DNA of 64,000 nt from contig JAEYOV010000049.1 in the NCBI GenBank assembly GCA_023411395.1, positions 1-64,000 on the forward strand, read 5' to 3'. The notes under the pieces were generated by a model. The model had not been told where the DNA came from. It did not search any database and saw only the letters and a list, made by a program, of their open reading frames with translations. This DNA comes from Bacillota bacterium (lineage in GTDB: Bacteria > Bacillota > Clostridia > Christensenellales > Aristaeellaceae). Position 1 is the stretch's first letter. Each line of letters begins with the position of its first letter. The translations under genes were made by a program, and so were the position numbers. Positions 18,440-26,678 of the stretch are shown here, piece after piece.

Positions 18440-19558
18440 TCAGGAGGGATCATAATCCATCTTGGGGCTGATAGATAAATCCAGAGAAGACGACACATCT
18501 ATTTGCACATTTGGATATACCTGGCTAAAATTCAGCTTCTCATATACACTAGGATAAGCCATTCGGAACGATTCACAAAACATCAGATAATCGCTTTGAA
18601 ACTCTTTTTGCGACTGATTGATGGTTTTTTGGATTTCTTCCTGCAGCATTTGCGTCAGGTTTTGCTCTATTTCCTTCATCCTCTGCTCGTTAAGCGGAAA
18701 CAAAGCCACCTGGCTGAAATACTGCACATCTCCTTTGAATTCCATCTGTACGCTGAAACGGATGGCGCCATCCTGATAGATAGGAATGATCTTTTTACCG
18801 GTCAGTTCCACTTCGACCGTAGCATGTTCCTCGCCATAGGGAACGCGGTAGAAGAAAGCAGGCTTATCTGCCAGCATGAAAACAAGTCCTCTGGCATCTT
18901 CCACAGGGATGAAACCAACATTCATGCCATCACGAAAAACGGAATACCCCACCAATGTAAGCTGCTTGTTCTCAAGGCCGATGCAGTGGACAACAAAACC
19001 GCGCTTTCCCAAGATGTCTTCAACATAGCTGGCGGTCGTTTTTGCAAATGTGAGGCCGCTATTGTTCAGGGATATCAGATTGTCGTCTATCGAGTAACCG
19101 CTTGGCATCTCGTTTTCATTTTCCGCTTCAATCAAAACCGCAGGATCATCCCTGGTCGTTGTCAGCGTAATTTTCTGGCGATAGGTAAAATCTTCCCTTA
19201 AGCGGAACAGATATTCCGGCAAATCGTTTTTTGACGCACTTTCCGTAATGATAAGTGTGCGTGTCGTACCCAAATACAGCGGCTTATCCACTTTTGTATC
19301 CAGGCTGTCCCGCGCTTTCACCAAGCTTGGGCCGCTTCCTTTGACAAATGTGACCTTGGGTCCCTGAGTCCCTCCATTCGTTCCTGCCGGTGTTATTTTC
19401 GGGATTTCAATGATGAAAGTGAACTCCTCACCCTGTTTGTCCAGAATCACCAACGTGATAAAGTTTTGGTCATTGATGTTAATGGCATCCCAGCAGCCGG
19501 TGACAAGCAGGATGACGGCTGCCAGCAGCAATATGAGCTTACTTCGTTTTTTGACCAA
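18440..19558 (-). CDS. Spore germinant receptor lipoprotein subunit C (GerC family)
   Basis: Ger(x)C lipoprotein of the germinant receptor. The 372-aa product has a lipoprotein signal with lipobox LVTGC (Cys at residue 22) followed by WDAININDQ, the family hallmark (the usual form is CWDxxEI). Start appears to be TTG overlapping the gerB-type reading frame by 20 bases, with AGGGTGAGAGG just upstream. A C-terminal helical domain of GerC type covers about 200-360. Confidence 0.92.
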   Translation of the reverse strand: MVKKRSKLILLLAAVILLVTGCWDAININDQNFITLVILDKQGEEFTFIIEIPKITPAGTNGGTQGPKVTFVKGSGPSLVKARDSLDTKVDKPLYLGTTRTLIITESASKNDLPEYLFRLREDFTYRQKITLTTTRDDPAVLIEAENENEMPSGYSIDDNLISLNNSGLTFAKTTASYVEDILGKRGFVVHCIGLENKQLTLVGYSVFRDGMNVGFIPVEDARGLVFMLADKPAFFYRVPYGEEHATVEVELTGKKIIPIYQDGAIRFSVQMEFKGDVQYFSQVALFPLNEQRMKEIEQNLTQMLQEEIQKTINQSQKEFQSDYLMFCESFRMAYPSVYEKLNFSQVYPNVQIDVSSSLDLSISPKMDYDPS

Positions 19559-20627
19559 GGCCTCTCACCCTCGCAATCACAAGCAATAGGGCCGGAATGA
19601 GGAATGCGGCAATCATCCCGCTTATGGGTATCACAGCCTCGAAAAACATATTCGAGTCTTTTACAGTTTGCCCGATCCTGCTCAGGGTTATAATCAAGAA
19701 ACCAAGTACCAGCACAATGATTTTGCGGTTCACCTTTGATAACAGCCTTGCGGCGTATTCCACCAAAGCCAGATAGACAACGCATACCCCTGCCACCAGG
19801 CCAAAAAATCCCACGGTCAGATACAGTATTTCGACTCTTTCGAGTACAGGGATATCAACCACCTTGATGGCTTCAATCAGAGCGTGGTTGTAGTTCTGTA
19901 TATTATGGATGCCCAGCATCATAAAGCTGGTTTCCACAGCCAGCACATAAAAAAAGCCGATAAAGAGCAGCGTGAAAAAGGCCGTGACAGCCGCCTTTTT
20001 TTCGTTATGTTTTGCGAAAGGAACAATGGTCAATATTTCTATGCCAAGAAAAGATAAGATAGTATCTTTGCTGGCCGCAAGATACCGCGCCGCTTCAGAC
20101 GGCCGGAACAATGGCAGTATGTTGTTGATGTCGCCTTGCAGAAACATAATGAAATGAACGGCGAAGGCGGTAAGCAAATAAACAGGCCCAATAATTTCAA
20201 TAAACCGGGCAACGCTGTTAACTCCCTTATACGCCATACAGCCGAAAACCGCAACACCGACAACAAGCGTCGCCCAATCAGGCGTCCTGGGAAAAAACTC
20301 AGCTTTCAGCACGTGAGTTAACTGAAAATTGAGATAGACGGAAATCAATAAAAAGTATATGGCAAAAAAAATGGAAAGGATATGCCCAAAAAACTTGCCG
20401 ATAATCTCCTGGCTATACTCAAAAAGCATCCTCCCCGGAAATTTATTTCCCAAGCGGACAACAAGCATAACAAGCAGCGAAAAAACGGCAGTCATGATCA
20501 GGATGGGCACCCATGCGCCTGTGCCTGCTTTCTCGGCTAATACCTTGGGGATGCTGATGAGTGTGTAGGTGGTGAGCGTCAGGTAGAGCAGGAAGAAGAT
20601 CTGGCGGTTTGATACATCGCTTTTCAT
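19539..20627 (-). CDS. Spore germinant receptor permease subunit B (GerB family)
   Basis: The 362-aa product has about ten TM helices, with the GerB/spore permease (APC superfamily) signatures SNRQIFFLLYLTLTTYTLISIPK at the start and FLGIEILTIVPFAKHNEKK in the middle. It would bind the germinant. The start chosen (ATG after GGAGGAGTAAGG) removes a 29-residue hydrophilic extension. It is the first gene of the operon, giving the order B-C-A rather than the more usual A-first orders. An intrinsic terminator separates it from the upstream SipL-like gene. Confidence 0.93.
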   Translation of the reverse strand: MKSDVSNRQIFFLLYLTLTTYTLISIPKVLAEKAGTGAWVPILIMTAVFSLLVMLVVRLGNKFPGRMLFEYSQEIIGKFFGHILSIFFAIYFLLISVYLNFQLTHVLKAEFFPRTPDWATLVVGVAVFGCMAYKGVNSVARFIEIIGPVYLLTAFAVHFIMFLQGDINNILPLFRPSEAARYLAASKDTILSFLGIEILTIVPFAKHNEKKAAVTAFFTLLFIGFFYVLAVETSFMMLGIHNIQNYNHALIEAIKVVDIPVLERVEILYLTVGFFGLVAGVCVVYLALVEYAARLLSKVNRKIIVLVLGFLIITLSRIGQTVKDSNMFFEAVIPISGMIAAFLIPALLLVIARVRGLGQKTK

Positions 20628-20696
20628 ATTCCTTACTCCTCCCCACAGAATGGATATATTCTTGTCCGTTTTTGCCTTCGGTATCCTAAGCAGCGC

Positions 20697-20728
20697 AAAA
20701 AGAGGCCTCCGCATGACTGACGGAGGCC
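20697..20728 (-). terminator. Intrinsic terminator of the SipL-like gene
   Basis: On the minus strand an 8-bp stem GGCCTCCG / CGGAGGCC with a 9-base loop is followed by TCTTTTTG. It lies 35 bases past the SipL-like stop and upstream of the ger operon. Confidence 0.82.
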
Positions 20729-20762
20729 AATCTGTTTTAATTGTTTGTTTGAGCCTGAAACC

Positions 20763-22295
20763 CTATGCGTCCCTGCGCCATACCACCACGCCTGTTCCCT
20801 GCGGGACTTCACCGTCTGTCAGTGAGGGGTTCAGGGTAAGCAATTGCTGCCTGGGCACGCGGTAATGCTTGGCGATATCCCAGAGCGTATCCCCCGGCTG
20901 TACAAAATACAGGCTGATGCCCCCGGTCGGAATAGCCGCCTCCTGGCTCTTTACGTCGGAAACGATTTTGGCATCCTCCCGGCGGCAGCCGTCCACCGTC
21001 AGGTGAAGAATGTACTTCATTTCCACCCGGTCGCTGGTGATGGTCGCCACATCAATGTTCCCTGCCTCCAGCATCAGCCAGTCGCCGGGCTCCGCCTCAC
21101 AGGCAAAGGCTACTCGGAAGGGTTCCTCCTGGTTGACGGTCACAGGCACTTCGGAATCATCAGTCATATACAAAAGCGTCACTTCCAAAAGCCCTTCGGC
21201 GTTGAGCCGCCCGCCGATCTGCTCCCACCCGGTGAGGATGGGCCTGGCAAACCCTGAAAGCATCGTCCGGGCAGGCGGGCTGCCCTCGGGAAGCATGATC
21301 ACCAGCTTGCCGCTCTCCGCAGTTTGATAACGCGCCGTGCCTACCCTAAAGGAAAGCGGCCTCACCGCAAGATTAAGAGCCTCGCCGCGGGTGGTGTACG
21401 CATCCTTCCACACGGTAGCCGTTTCCTTTTTATCCACGGAGGCCGAAACGCCCAGCAGCACCTCCGCCCTTAAAATACGGCCCGCTTCCCCGCCATCCTG
21501 GGATAATACCGCCACGTCCTTGACCGCCACGCGCCCGGCCAAAAGATCGCCCCGCTGGCCGCCCAAATCCACCGCCTGCTCAAAGGGCAGCGTGTGGCGG
21601 GTCAGCACCAGGGGCCGGGAGGGCACATTGGATGCATGGTACACCTCCAACTGTACCGTGCCGGTCACATTGGCCTTACCTTCGCCCCCGGACACGTCCT
21701 GCACCATGGCCTGGGCGGTGCCGTACAGCGTCTCCCGGATATCCAGCGCGCGGGGCAGGTCAAACTCATCCCTCAGAAGCGTTTCCGCCGTTCCTTCCCC
21801 CACGGTGCGCTGCAGCGTCAGCGTCTGGCTGAGGCCTTCCAGGCCGGGCACATCCTGCATGCCGGTAACGACTGCCGCAGGGGTGGCCGAAAGCACGCGG
21901 GCTTCCAGGTTCAGAATGCTCCGCAGCGACAGCCGCCCGTTGTAAGCGGATGCCTCCGCATGCTCCACCTGGCCGCCTGCCTGGGCGATCATCCGGGGCG
22001 CCGCGTCCTTGACCTCAATGGCATGGCTGAATTCGGTGGAGGCCTCCAGCGCGGCAATCTTTGTGGGGTCGCCCTGGGTGTACAGCACATGAAAGACTAC
22101 GCGCCCTTCCACGGCAACCCGGTCGGACAATGCTTCCGCACCGGTGATCACCATCATGGCGCCAGTCTGCAGCACATGGGCTTCCTCCCGAAGGCCCCCG
22201 GGCAGGGTGATTTCCCCCTCCACGGAGGCCTGCCCTTTCCCGCTGCCCACCAGCCTTTCCAGCTCCACGTTTTCGCGCAATATCCGTAATTCCAT
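20763..22295 (-). CDS. SipL-like spore protein: SPOCS/DUF3794 domains plus C-terminal LysM
   Basis: The 510-aa product has repeated DUF3794/SPOCS-type segments (for example TGAEALSDRVAVEGRVVFHVLY near 50-75, with more copies at about 170-290 and 330-430) and a C-terminal LysM domain at about 462-507 (YFVQPGDTLWDIAKHYRV). This is the domain plan of Clostridioides difficile SipL, which binds SpoIVA and links the coat to the forespore surface; that role is inferred here. Start: ATG 8 bases after GGGAGGG. It lies directly downstream of spo0A but has a terminator between them, so it is not in the same operon. Confidence 0.88.
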   Translation of the reverse strand: MELRILRENVELERLVGSGKGQASVEGEITLPGGLREEAHVLQTGAMMVITGAEALSDRVAVEGRVVFHVLYTQGDPTKIAALEASTEFSHAIEVKDAAPRMIAQAGGQVEHAEASAYNGRLSLRSILNLEARVLSATPAAVVTGMQDVPGLEGLSQTLTLQRTVGEGTAETLLRDEFDLPRALDIRETLYGTAQAMVQDVSGGEGKANVTGTVQLEVYHASNVPSRPLVLTRHTLPFEQAVDLGGQRGDLLAGRVAVKDVAVLSQDGGEAGRILRAEVLLGVSASVDKKETATVWKDAYTTRGEALNLAVRPLSFRVGTARYQTAESGKLVIMLPEGSPPARTMLSGFARPILTGWEQIGGRLNAEGLLEVTLLYMTDDSEVPVTVNQEEPFRVAFACEAEPGDWLMLEAGNIDVATITSDRVEMKYILHLTVDGCRREDAKIVSDVKSQEAAIPTGGISLYFVQPGDTLWDIAKHYRVPRQQLLTLNPSLTDGEVPQGTGVVVWRRDA

Positions 22296-22309
22296 ATTGT
22301 TGTCCCTCC

Positions 22310-22327
22310 CAGATTGCAATCAATCTG
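22310..22327. promoter_or_regulatory. 7-bp inverted repeat abutting the SipL-like ribosome site
   Basis: CAGATTG-CAAT-CAATCTG is a perfect 7-bp palindrome ending right next to the GGGAGGG ribosome site of the SipL-like gene. It could be an operator or an mRNA hairpin that limits translation. No function is proven. Confidence 0.4.
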
Positions 22328-22361
22328 GTGATGCATATGCTGAATCGCGGGAAAGTAGAAC

Positions 22362-22394
22362 AAAAAGGCGGAGTTACCATAAACGGCACTCCGC
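22362..22394 (-). terminator. Intrinsic terminator upstream of the SipL-like gene
   Basis: On the minus strand, GCGGAGT / ACTCCGC with a 13-base loop is followed by CTTTTTGTTC. It ends transcripts coming from spo0A, about 180 bases past that stop. Confidence 0.72.
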
Positions 22395-22426
22395 ATAGAA
22401 TCTATCTACAGACCGGAATTTATTCT

Positions 22427-22469
22427 CGGGGAAGCAGCGGGGCGGCTCTGCCCCTTCGCTGCATCCCCG
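22427..22469. other. GC-rich structured intergenic hairpin downstream of spo0A
   Basis: The 283-base gap between the SipL-like gene and spo0A has no gene. Besides the terminator it holds this imperfect GC-rich hairpin (inner stem GCAGCGGGGC with GCCCCTTCGCTGC, outer GGGG with CCCC) and a smaller hairpin GGTGATGA / TCATCACC at 22524-22544. It may be a second transcript end or a repeat. Confidence 0.4.
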
Positions 22470-22578
22470 GAAGCTGCGCACGCATTGCCCGCACTCAGGA
22501 CTTCCCCTTAATAAGAAAGCTGCGGTGATGACACGATCATCACCCTGGAAACGGAGCATATACGCTATTAGCTTAAAA

Positions 22579-23352
22579 TCATGCCGTTCTTTCCATCGAC
22601 AGCTTGTCGGCGATCATGGCCACAAACTCGCCGTTGGTGGGTTTGTCCTCCTTGGAGGCCACCTTGCAGCCGAAAGCACGGTTCAGCGTTTCAATGCGCC
22701 CGCGGCTCCAGGCCACCTCGATGGCATGGCGGATGGCCCGCTCCACCTTGCTGGCGGTGGTATTGAACCTGCGGCCGATGCCGGGATACAATTCCTTGGT
22801 GATCCTGTTGATGACATCGGGGTTGTCAATCACCATCTTCACCGCTTCCCGCAGGAATTGGTAACCCTTGATATGGGCAGGGATGCCGATCGTCAAAAAC
22901 AGGCTGGACAGCCGCTCGTCCAGGGACTGGCCATGGCCTGGTGTCGCGGACCGCACCGGCTCCAGGCTGCGGACAGGCTGCCCCGCGATCTCCCGGATGC
23001 GGGCGGCCAGCACCTGCACTTCAAAAGGCTTGACCATATAGTACCTGGCGCCCAGCTCCACCGCCCGCATGATGAAATCATCCCGGCCCAGGGCCGTAAG
23101 CACGATCACCTGCGGCATTGGATCGAATGGCCGCCTGCGCAGTTCTTCCAGAAGGGCATATCCGTCCATTTGAGGCATGATGATATCCATGAGCAGGATA
23201 TCTACAGATTGTTCTGAAAGGATTTGCAGCGCCTCCGCTCCGTTGGAAGCCTGCCCCACAATGCTGATGCCTTCCTGTTTGCCAAGGAAGTCCGCTACCA
23301 GCCTGCGCAGTTCCGCATTGTCGTCTACCAGCAATACCCGGATTCCATCCAT
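22579..23352 (-). CDS. spo0A: Sporulation master regulator Spo0A
   Basis: Response regulator that switches on sporulation when phosphorylated. The 257-aa protein has the receiver domain with D10, D11, phospho-acceptor D56 (LLMDIIMP) and K108 (VKPFE), a variable hinge, and the Spo0A-only DNA-binding domain (about 140-257), with the nearly invariant recognition segment RAIRHAIEVAWSRG. Start: ATG giving MDGIRVLLVD, after AAGGGTGG. An in-frame N-terminal extension of 38 codons is rejected because it lies in the AT-rich leader and has no family counterpart. It is monocistronic with an extended -10 promoter upstream. Confidence 0.97.
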   Translation of the reverse strand: MDGIRVLLVDDNAELRRLVADFLGKQEGISIVGQASNGAEALQILSEQSVDILLMDIIMPQMDGYALLEELRRRPFDPMPQVIVLTALGRDDFIMRAVELGARYYMVKPFEVQVLAARIREIAGQPVRSLEPVRSATPGHGQSLDERLSSLFLTIGIPAHIKGYQFLREAVKMVIDNPDVINRITKELYPGIGRRFNTTASKVERAIRHAIEVAWSRGRIETLNRAFGCKVASKEDKPTNGEFVAMIADKLSMERTA

Positions 23353-23464
23353 TTGTCTACCACCCTTCCGCTCATTTGTACCTTTCTTTACATATAGATT
23401 GCTATTAATCGTGGTTGATGTGGGAAATCTGGAGTATTTGGGCTTTTTTTCATCATATGCGTGC

Positions 23465-23473
23465 ATTATAGCA
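23465..23473 (-). promoter_or_regulatory. Extended -10 promoter for spo0A
   Basis: Minus strand TGCTATAAT (extended -10: TG, one base, perfect TATAAT at 23470-23465). There is no good -35 at 17 bases, as is usual for extended -10 promoters. Predicted leader is about 105 nt. Confidence 0.5.
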
Positions 23474-23521
23474 CAAATATACTGCCTTCAGTAGCATTTG
23501 ATAAAAAAAAAGCAGTTGCGA

Positions 23522-23533
23522 CAACATATGTTG
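23522..23533. promoter_or_regulatory. 12-bp perfect palindrome upstream of spo0A
   Basis: CAACATATGTTG is a perfect palindrome about 50 bases upstream of the predicted -10 and is framed by TTGCG/GCAA. It is a candidate operator. Overlapping it on the minus strand is TTGTCGCAA, which resembles but does not match the 0A box (TGTCGAA). The 311-base gap 23353-23663 holds only this, the promoter and the terminator at 23604. Confidence 0.4.
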
Positions 23534-23603
23534 CAATTTTACACAAATCGACGCGCTGTTCGCGGATTTTTTTGAAATCGGCACAATTGAACCCGCATTT
23601 GCG

Positions 23604-23652
23604 TCAAATAAGATAAGGACGCCCGCTTCGGAAAGGCAATTCCGAAGCGGGC
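23604..23652 (-). terminator. Intrinsic terminator after the TPR/zinc-ribbon gene
   Basis: Perfect 13-bp stem GCCCGCTTCGGAA / TTCCGAAGCGGGC with a 6-base loop, 12 bases past the stop codon. On the minus strand it is followed by GTCCTTATCTTATTTG, a moderately T-rich tail. Confidence 0.75.
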
Positions 23653-23663
23653 CAAGTGCCTTG

Positions 23664-25526
23664 TTACGGCGCGAACCTATGGATAATGGCAGTGACGACA
23701 CCATCTGTCAAATCATATTGCAGGACGAAGCGATTGTTCTCCAGCGTGAGGTAGGTATATTGGATACTCTTTTGCTTTTCAGGCGTAAGCCTGATGATGC
23801 CCTCGCTGCTATCGTCAAAATACAGGCTCCGGTCGCCATTCTGGCTATCGGGCTGGCGCATGTCCCGGAACTTATCGGTGACATCTTTTTCGCTCATCCC
23901 GATTTTTGTCTTTCGGGGTGCCGCAAACCTCTCCTGCGTTTGGTACACCTCCACCACCAGCCATTGGCCTTCTATGGAAGCCACAATGCAATGGCCCCAG
24001 CTATAGATCAATTTGTGGCACTCGCCCGCAATGTTCTTGACAGTCACAGTCTCTTGGGATGCGGGCTCCCCGTTTGCCTGCACGAACGCCTCACGGGTGG
24101 TTTCAAGCAATTTGAAGCCCGGGAATACATCCTCCTCACTGTACATCATGCGGAAAGGCACGTTCTGAATCTTATAACCCACCTCCAGCACGTTGGAGGT
24201 TTTGCCATATCCGTTTACCGCAATGGCTTTTAAAGTGACCCGGCCGCCGGGCAGCGGAATGGGCTGCCCCGTATAGCGCGGGGAATTCAAATCGGGGGTT
24301 CTGCCGTCCAGCGTATAGTACATGGTGATGTCCGTTTCTTTCCCCGGATAGCGCAGGCTTACATTCTGCGCCCGCTCATACGTCTTGGGGGCGAGGCCGG
24401 CCTTGGGCGCGTCGGGGGAAGGCATGACGATGCTGTAAGTCACGTCCAGCGGGTCGCTGTATAAATCCCCACTGACGCATACAGCCCGCAGCCTTTGCTG
24501 CGGCTGCTCCAGGTTCTCCTTGAGCAGGATCGTGCCTTCATAGGGAATGGCATCCTTGGGGAACTCGCCCTCACCGATCAGGTACAGGATATCATAATCC
24601 TGGGGCGAGGAAAGATTGACCTGCTTTTCCTCACTGTAGCGGCCCGCGGGCAAGTCCGTCTCCGGCATGTGAGGAAGCGTTTCATCACGCTGCTGGCGGA
24701 AGGACGGCAAGCCTGTCTTCTCATGTGCCAGCTTCATCAGTTCCGCCGCCTCCGGGGTACGGTCCTTGGCAATCAGCAGGCGGATTTGGTTGCGGTAGGC
24801 CTCAGGCCGCTCCGGGCCGACTTCCTCATACAGCCGCACATAAATGGCCTGGGCTTCCTCCACTCTCCCGGCGGCTTCCAGGGCGGCGCCCAGGGAGAGA
24901 AGCCCGTCCATGTTATCGGGATTCTTTGTATCCGCCGTCTCAAAAGCCTCGATCGCCTGATTGATAAGGCCCTGGTTCATGTATTCCTCGCCCACCTGCC
25001 AGTACGCCTGGGCGGAAGCGTCACGGCCCATGCGGGCCAATACCATCTGCCCGGCGGGCGTCCGGTTGAGATAGAAAAATCCGCCCACGATGCTAAGAAG
25101 AAAAAGGACAATCGCAAAGGCAAGGATGTGCATCCAGTTGACCATGTGTTTTTTCACCGGGTGAACCTTTTCCTGGCGGGTGCGCAGCTTGCGCACCTGG
25201 GATTCCGATACCTTTGGTATGCCGCGCCTGCTTTGAGGGCGGCCGGCATCCTCCAAAAAGCGCCCCACGCCCCGGCGGCGTTCCGGGCGCCGGTCGTCCC
25301 TGTACATTTTGGGCACATCCCGGGCAGCATCCCGGCGGGCCGCCGCTTCGTCCTTTGGTTCCGTGCGGCTGCTGCCCGGCAGCGGCTGGATGCCGCCCAT
25401 GGCCCGGCCCTGGCGGATTCCCCGCACGCCCGGCTCCGGCTGGGGTCTTCTTTTCATCAGCGTGCCGCACCCCTCGCAGGTGATGGCGTCATCCGCCATA
25501 TAGGCTCCGCATTTTTCACAGAGCAT
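23664..25526 (-). CDS. Membrane-anchored TPR protein with N-terminal zinc ribbon and chitobiase-like C-terminal domain
   Basis: The 620-aa product has an N-terminal double-Cys zinc ribbon (CEKCGAYMADDAITCEGCG, residues 3-21), a long basic linker, one TM helix at about 130-152, extracytoplasmic TPR repeats (about 170-270), and a Chb_Hex_C_1-type beta domain (about 370-450; MYYTLDGRTPDLNSPRYTG and VTLKAIAVNGYGKTS are characteristic). A further 160-residue C-terminal domain is unrecognised. Function unknown; a surface or envelope scaffold role is plausible. Start: ATG 7 bases after GAAAGGAGGG, 21 bases past the HD gene stop, so the two form an operon. Confidence 0.82.
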   Translation of the reverse strand: MLCEKCGAYMADDAITCEGCGTLMKRRPQPEPGVRGIRQGRAMGGIQPLPGSSRTEPKDEAAARRDAARDVPKMYRDDRRPERRRGVGRFLEDAGRPQSRRGIPKVSESQVRKLRTRQEKVHPVKKHMVNWMHILAFAIVLFLLSIVGGFFYLNRTPAGQMVLARMGRDASAQAYWQVGEEYMNQGLINQAIEAFETADTKNPDNMDGLLSLGAALEAAGRVEEAQAIYVRLYEEVGPERPEAYRNQIRLLIAKDRTPEAAELMKLAHEKTGLPSFRQQRDETLPHMPETDLPAGRYSEEKQVNLSSPQDYDILYLIGEGEFPKDAIPYEGTILLKENLEQPQQRLRAVCVSGDLYSDPLDVTYSIVMPSPDAPKAGLAPKTYERAQNVSLRYPGKETDITMYYTLDGRTPDLNSPRYTGQPIPLPGGRVTLKAIAVNGYGKTSNVLEVGYKIQNVPFRMMYSEEDVFPGFKLLETTREAFVQANGEPASQETVTVKNIAGECHKLIYSWGHCIVASIEGQWLVVEVYQTQERFAAPRKTKIGMSEKDVTDKFRDMRQPDSQNGDRSLYFDDSSEGIIRLTPEKQKSIQYTYLTLENNRFVLQYDLTDGVVTAIIHRFAP

Positions 25527-25547
25527 CGGCGTCCCTCCTTTCGGCGG

Positions 25548-26228
25548 TTATTCCAGAACGGGCCTCGGCCGGTTGTTCACCGGCCGGCCGTTGATGACCA
25601 GGTCAAAGGAGCAGTTCAGGAAAGCGGCAGCCTGCTCGCACATGATGATCCGGGCCAGATAAATCTGCAAATATTCCAGTACGGACGATGTATCATCCAT
25701 GGTCAGCTCATGGCGGATAACCCTGCTTTTTCTATCCACGGTAACGTTGTTTTCCAGAATGGAAAAATTCACCCGGTCGTGCACGTCACCCAAATCGGGC
25801 TTGCCGCCCCGGACCCTGGTGCGGTGGGCGTCACTTTTGTCGCCGATCACAAGCGCCGCGCTCACTGCGCTGGAGATGGTGCCGCTCTGCTCCTCATGGT
25901 TGCCCACGGCGGTGACGATCTCCATAACGTCGCATATATCCAGCCCGGCCTCCCGCAAAAGCGGAAACAGCAAAATGGCGCCGTTGGGCCCGTGGTCATG
26001 ACGGTTGACGGAGTTGCCCACATCATGGACCCAGCCGGCGATGGCGGCCAGCTCGGCTTCCCTGGGGGAATAACCGAGCGCTTTGAGCACTTGAGACGCG
26101 GTGCGGCTGACGTAGCTCACATGGCGCGGGCCGTGATCCGTATACCCCAGCGCCTCCAGATAGCGGTTGCCCGCCCGGATCAGCGCCTTGATGTTTTCAT
26201 TCTGCTTGATTTCCTGTAAAGTGACCAT
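25548..26228 (-). CDS. HD-domain phosphohydrolase
   Basis: The 226-aa HD superfamily hydrolase has metal ligands H36 (DHGPRHV), the H68-D69 pair (GWVHDVGNS), NRHDHGP near 75-81 and NHEEQSG near 110. Such proteins cleave phosphate esters of nucleotides or cyclic dinucleotides, but the substrate is not predictable here. Start is the ATG with GAAAGGAGGGATG just upstream; a 44-codon in-frame extension runs into a structured repeat-like intergenic region and is rejected. It precedes the TPR/zinc-ribbon gene in an operon. Confidence 0.85.
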   Translation of the reverse strand: MVTLQEIKQNENIKALIRAGNRYLEALGYTDHGPRHVSYVSRTASQVLKALGYSPREAELAAIAGWVHDVGNSVNRHDHGPNGAILLFPLLREAGLDICDVMEIVTAVGNHEEQSGTISSAVSAALVIGDKSDAHRTRVRGGKPDLGDVHDRVNFSILENNVTVDRKSRVIRHELTMDDTSSVLEYLQIYLARIIMCEQAAAFLNCSFDLVINGRPVNNRPRPVLE

Positions 26229-26678
26229 TCCATCCCTCCTTTCGGAGACTTCGAAAAACGGCTGCGCCATTTTTTCGAGTTTGCACTTTTCGCCTGTGGG
26301 TATAACGCATCGGTCTGCACTGCGTTTGACCGGTGTTCCGTTTTCAAACGGCTTTGCCATTTGAAAACTTCAGGTTCGGGGATTTCATCCCCTCACCCTA
26401 ACCCACGGTCAGCGAAAAGTATAAAGAAAGCTTGCTCCGCAAGCGCCCCGCCCGCATGGCAAAGCCGGGCGAGACGATTTCAATTGAAGGGGCTCCCCCC
26501 CATCTGGCTCAATCGGCGCACTGCTTCGCTACCGCTCGCATTGCTTGTTTCGCCAGCCTCCTTCGCCTCGCTTTACCCGCCACAGGCGGCGCTTCGGCTA
26601 CGGAGCCTTCAATGCATCCCCGGAAACTTGTCACCACTCCGCCTGCAGGCCCATCTAAGCAAACATTATATCGAAAGT
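26229..26678. other. 450-base gene-free region rich in hairpins
   Basis: No supported gene. It contains two related hairpins whose loops are near-identical (CGAAAAA-CGGCTGCGCCA-TTTTTTCG near 26248 and a copy with stem TTTTCAAA/TTTGAAAA and loop CGGCTTTGCCA near 26340). It also holds smaller GC-rich stems near 26430 and 26455, and a long-range pairing between TTGAAGG(gg)CTCC at 26484-26496 and GGAGCCTTCAA at 26602-26612. It looks like a dispersed structured repeat, a decayed element or an RNA. Confidence 0.5.

Noticed and set aside
24495..26219. 574-codon open frame on the plus strand across the TPR and HD genes
   Set aside because: It is antisense to two well-supported genes and shows no domain pattern.
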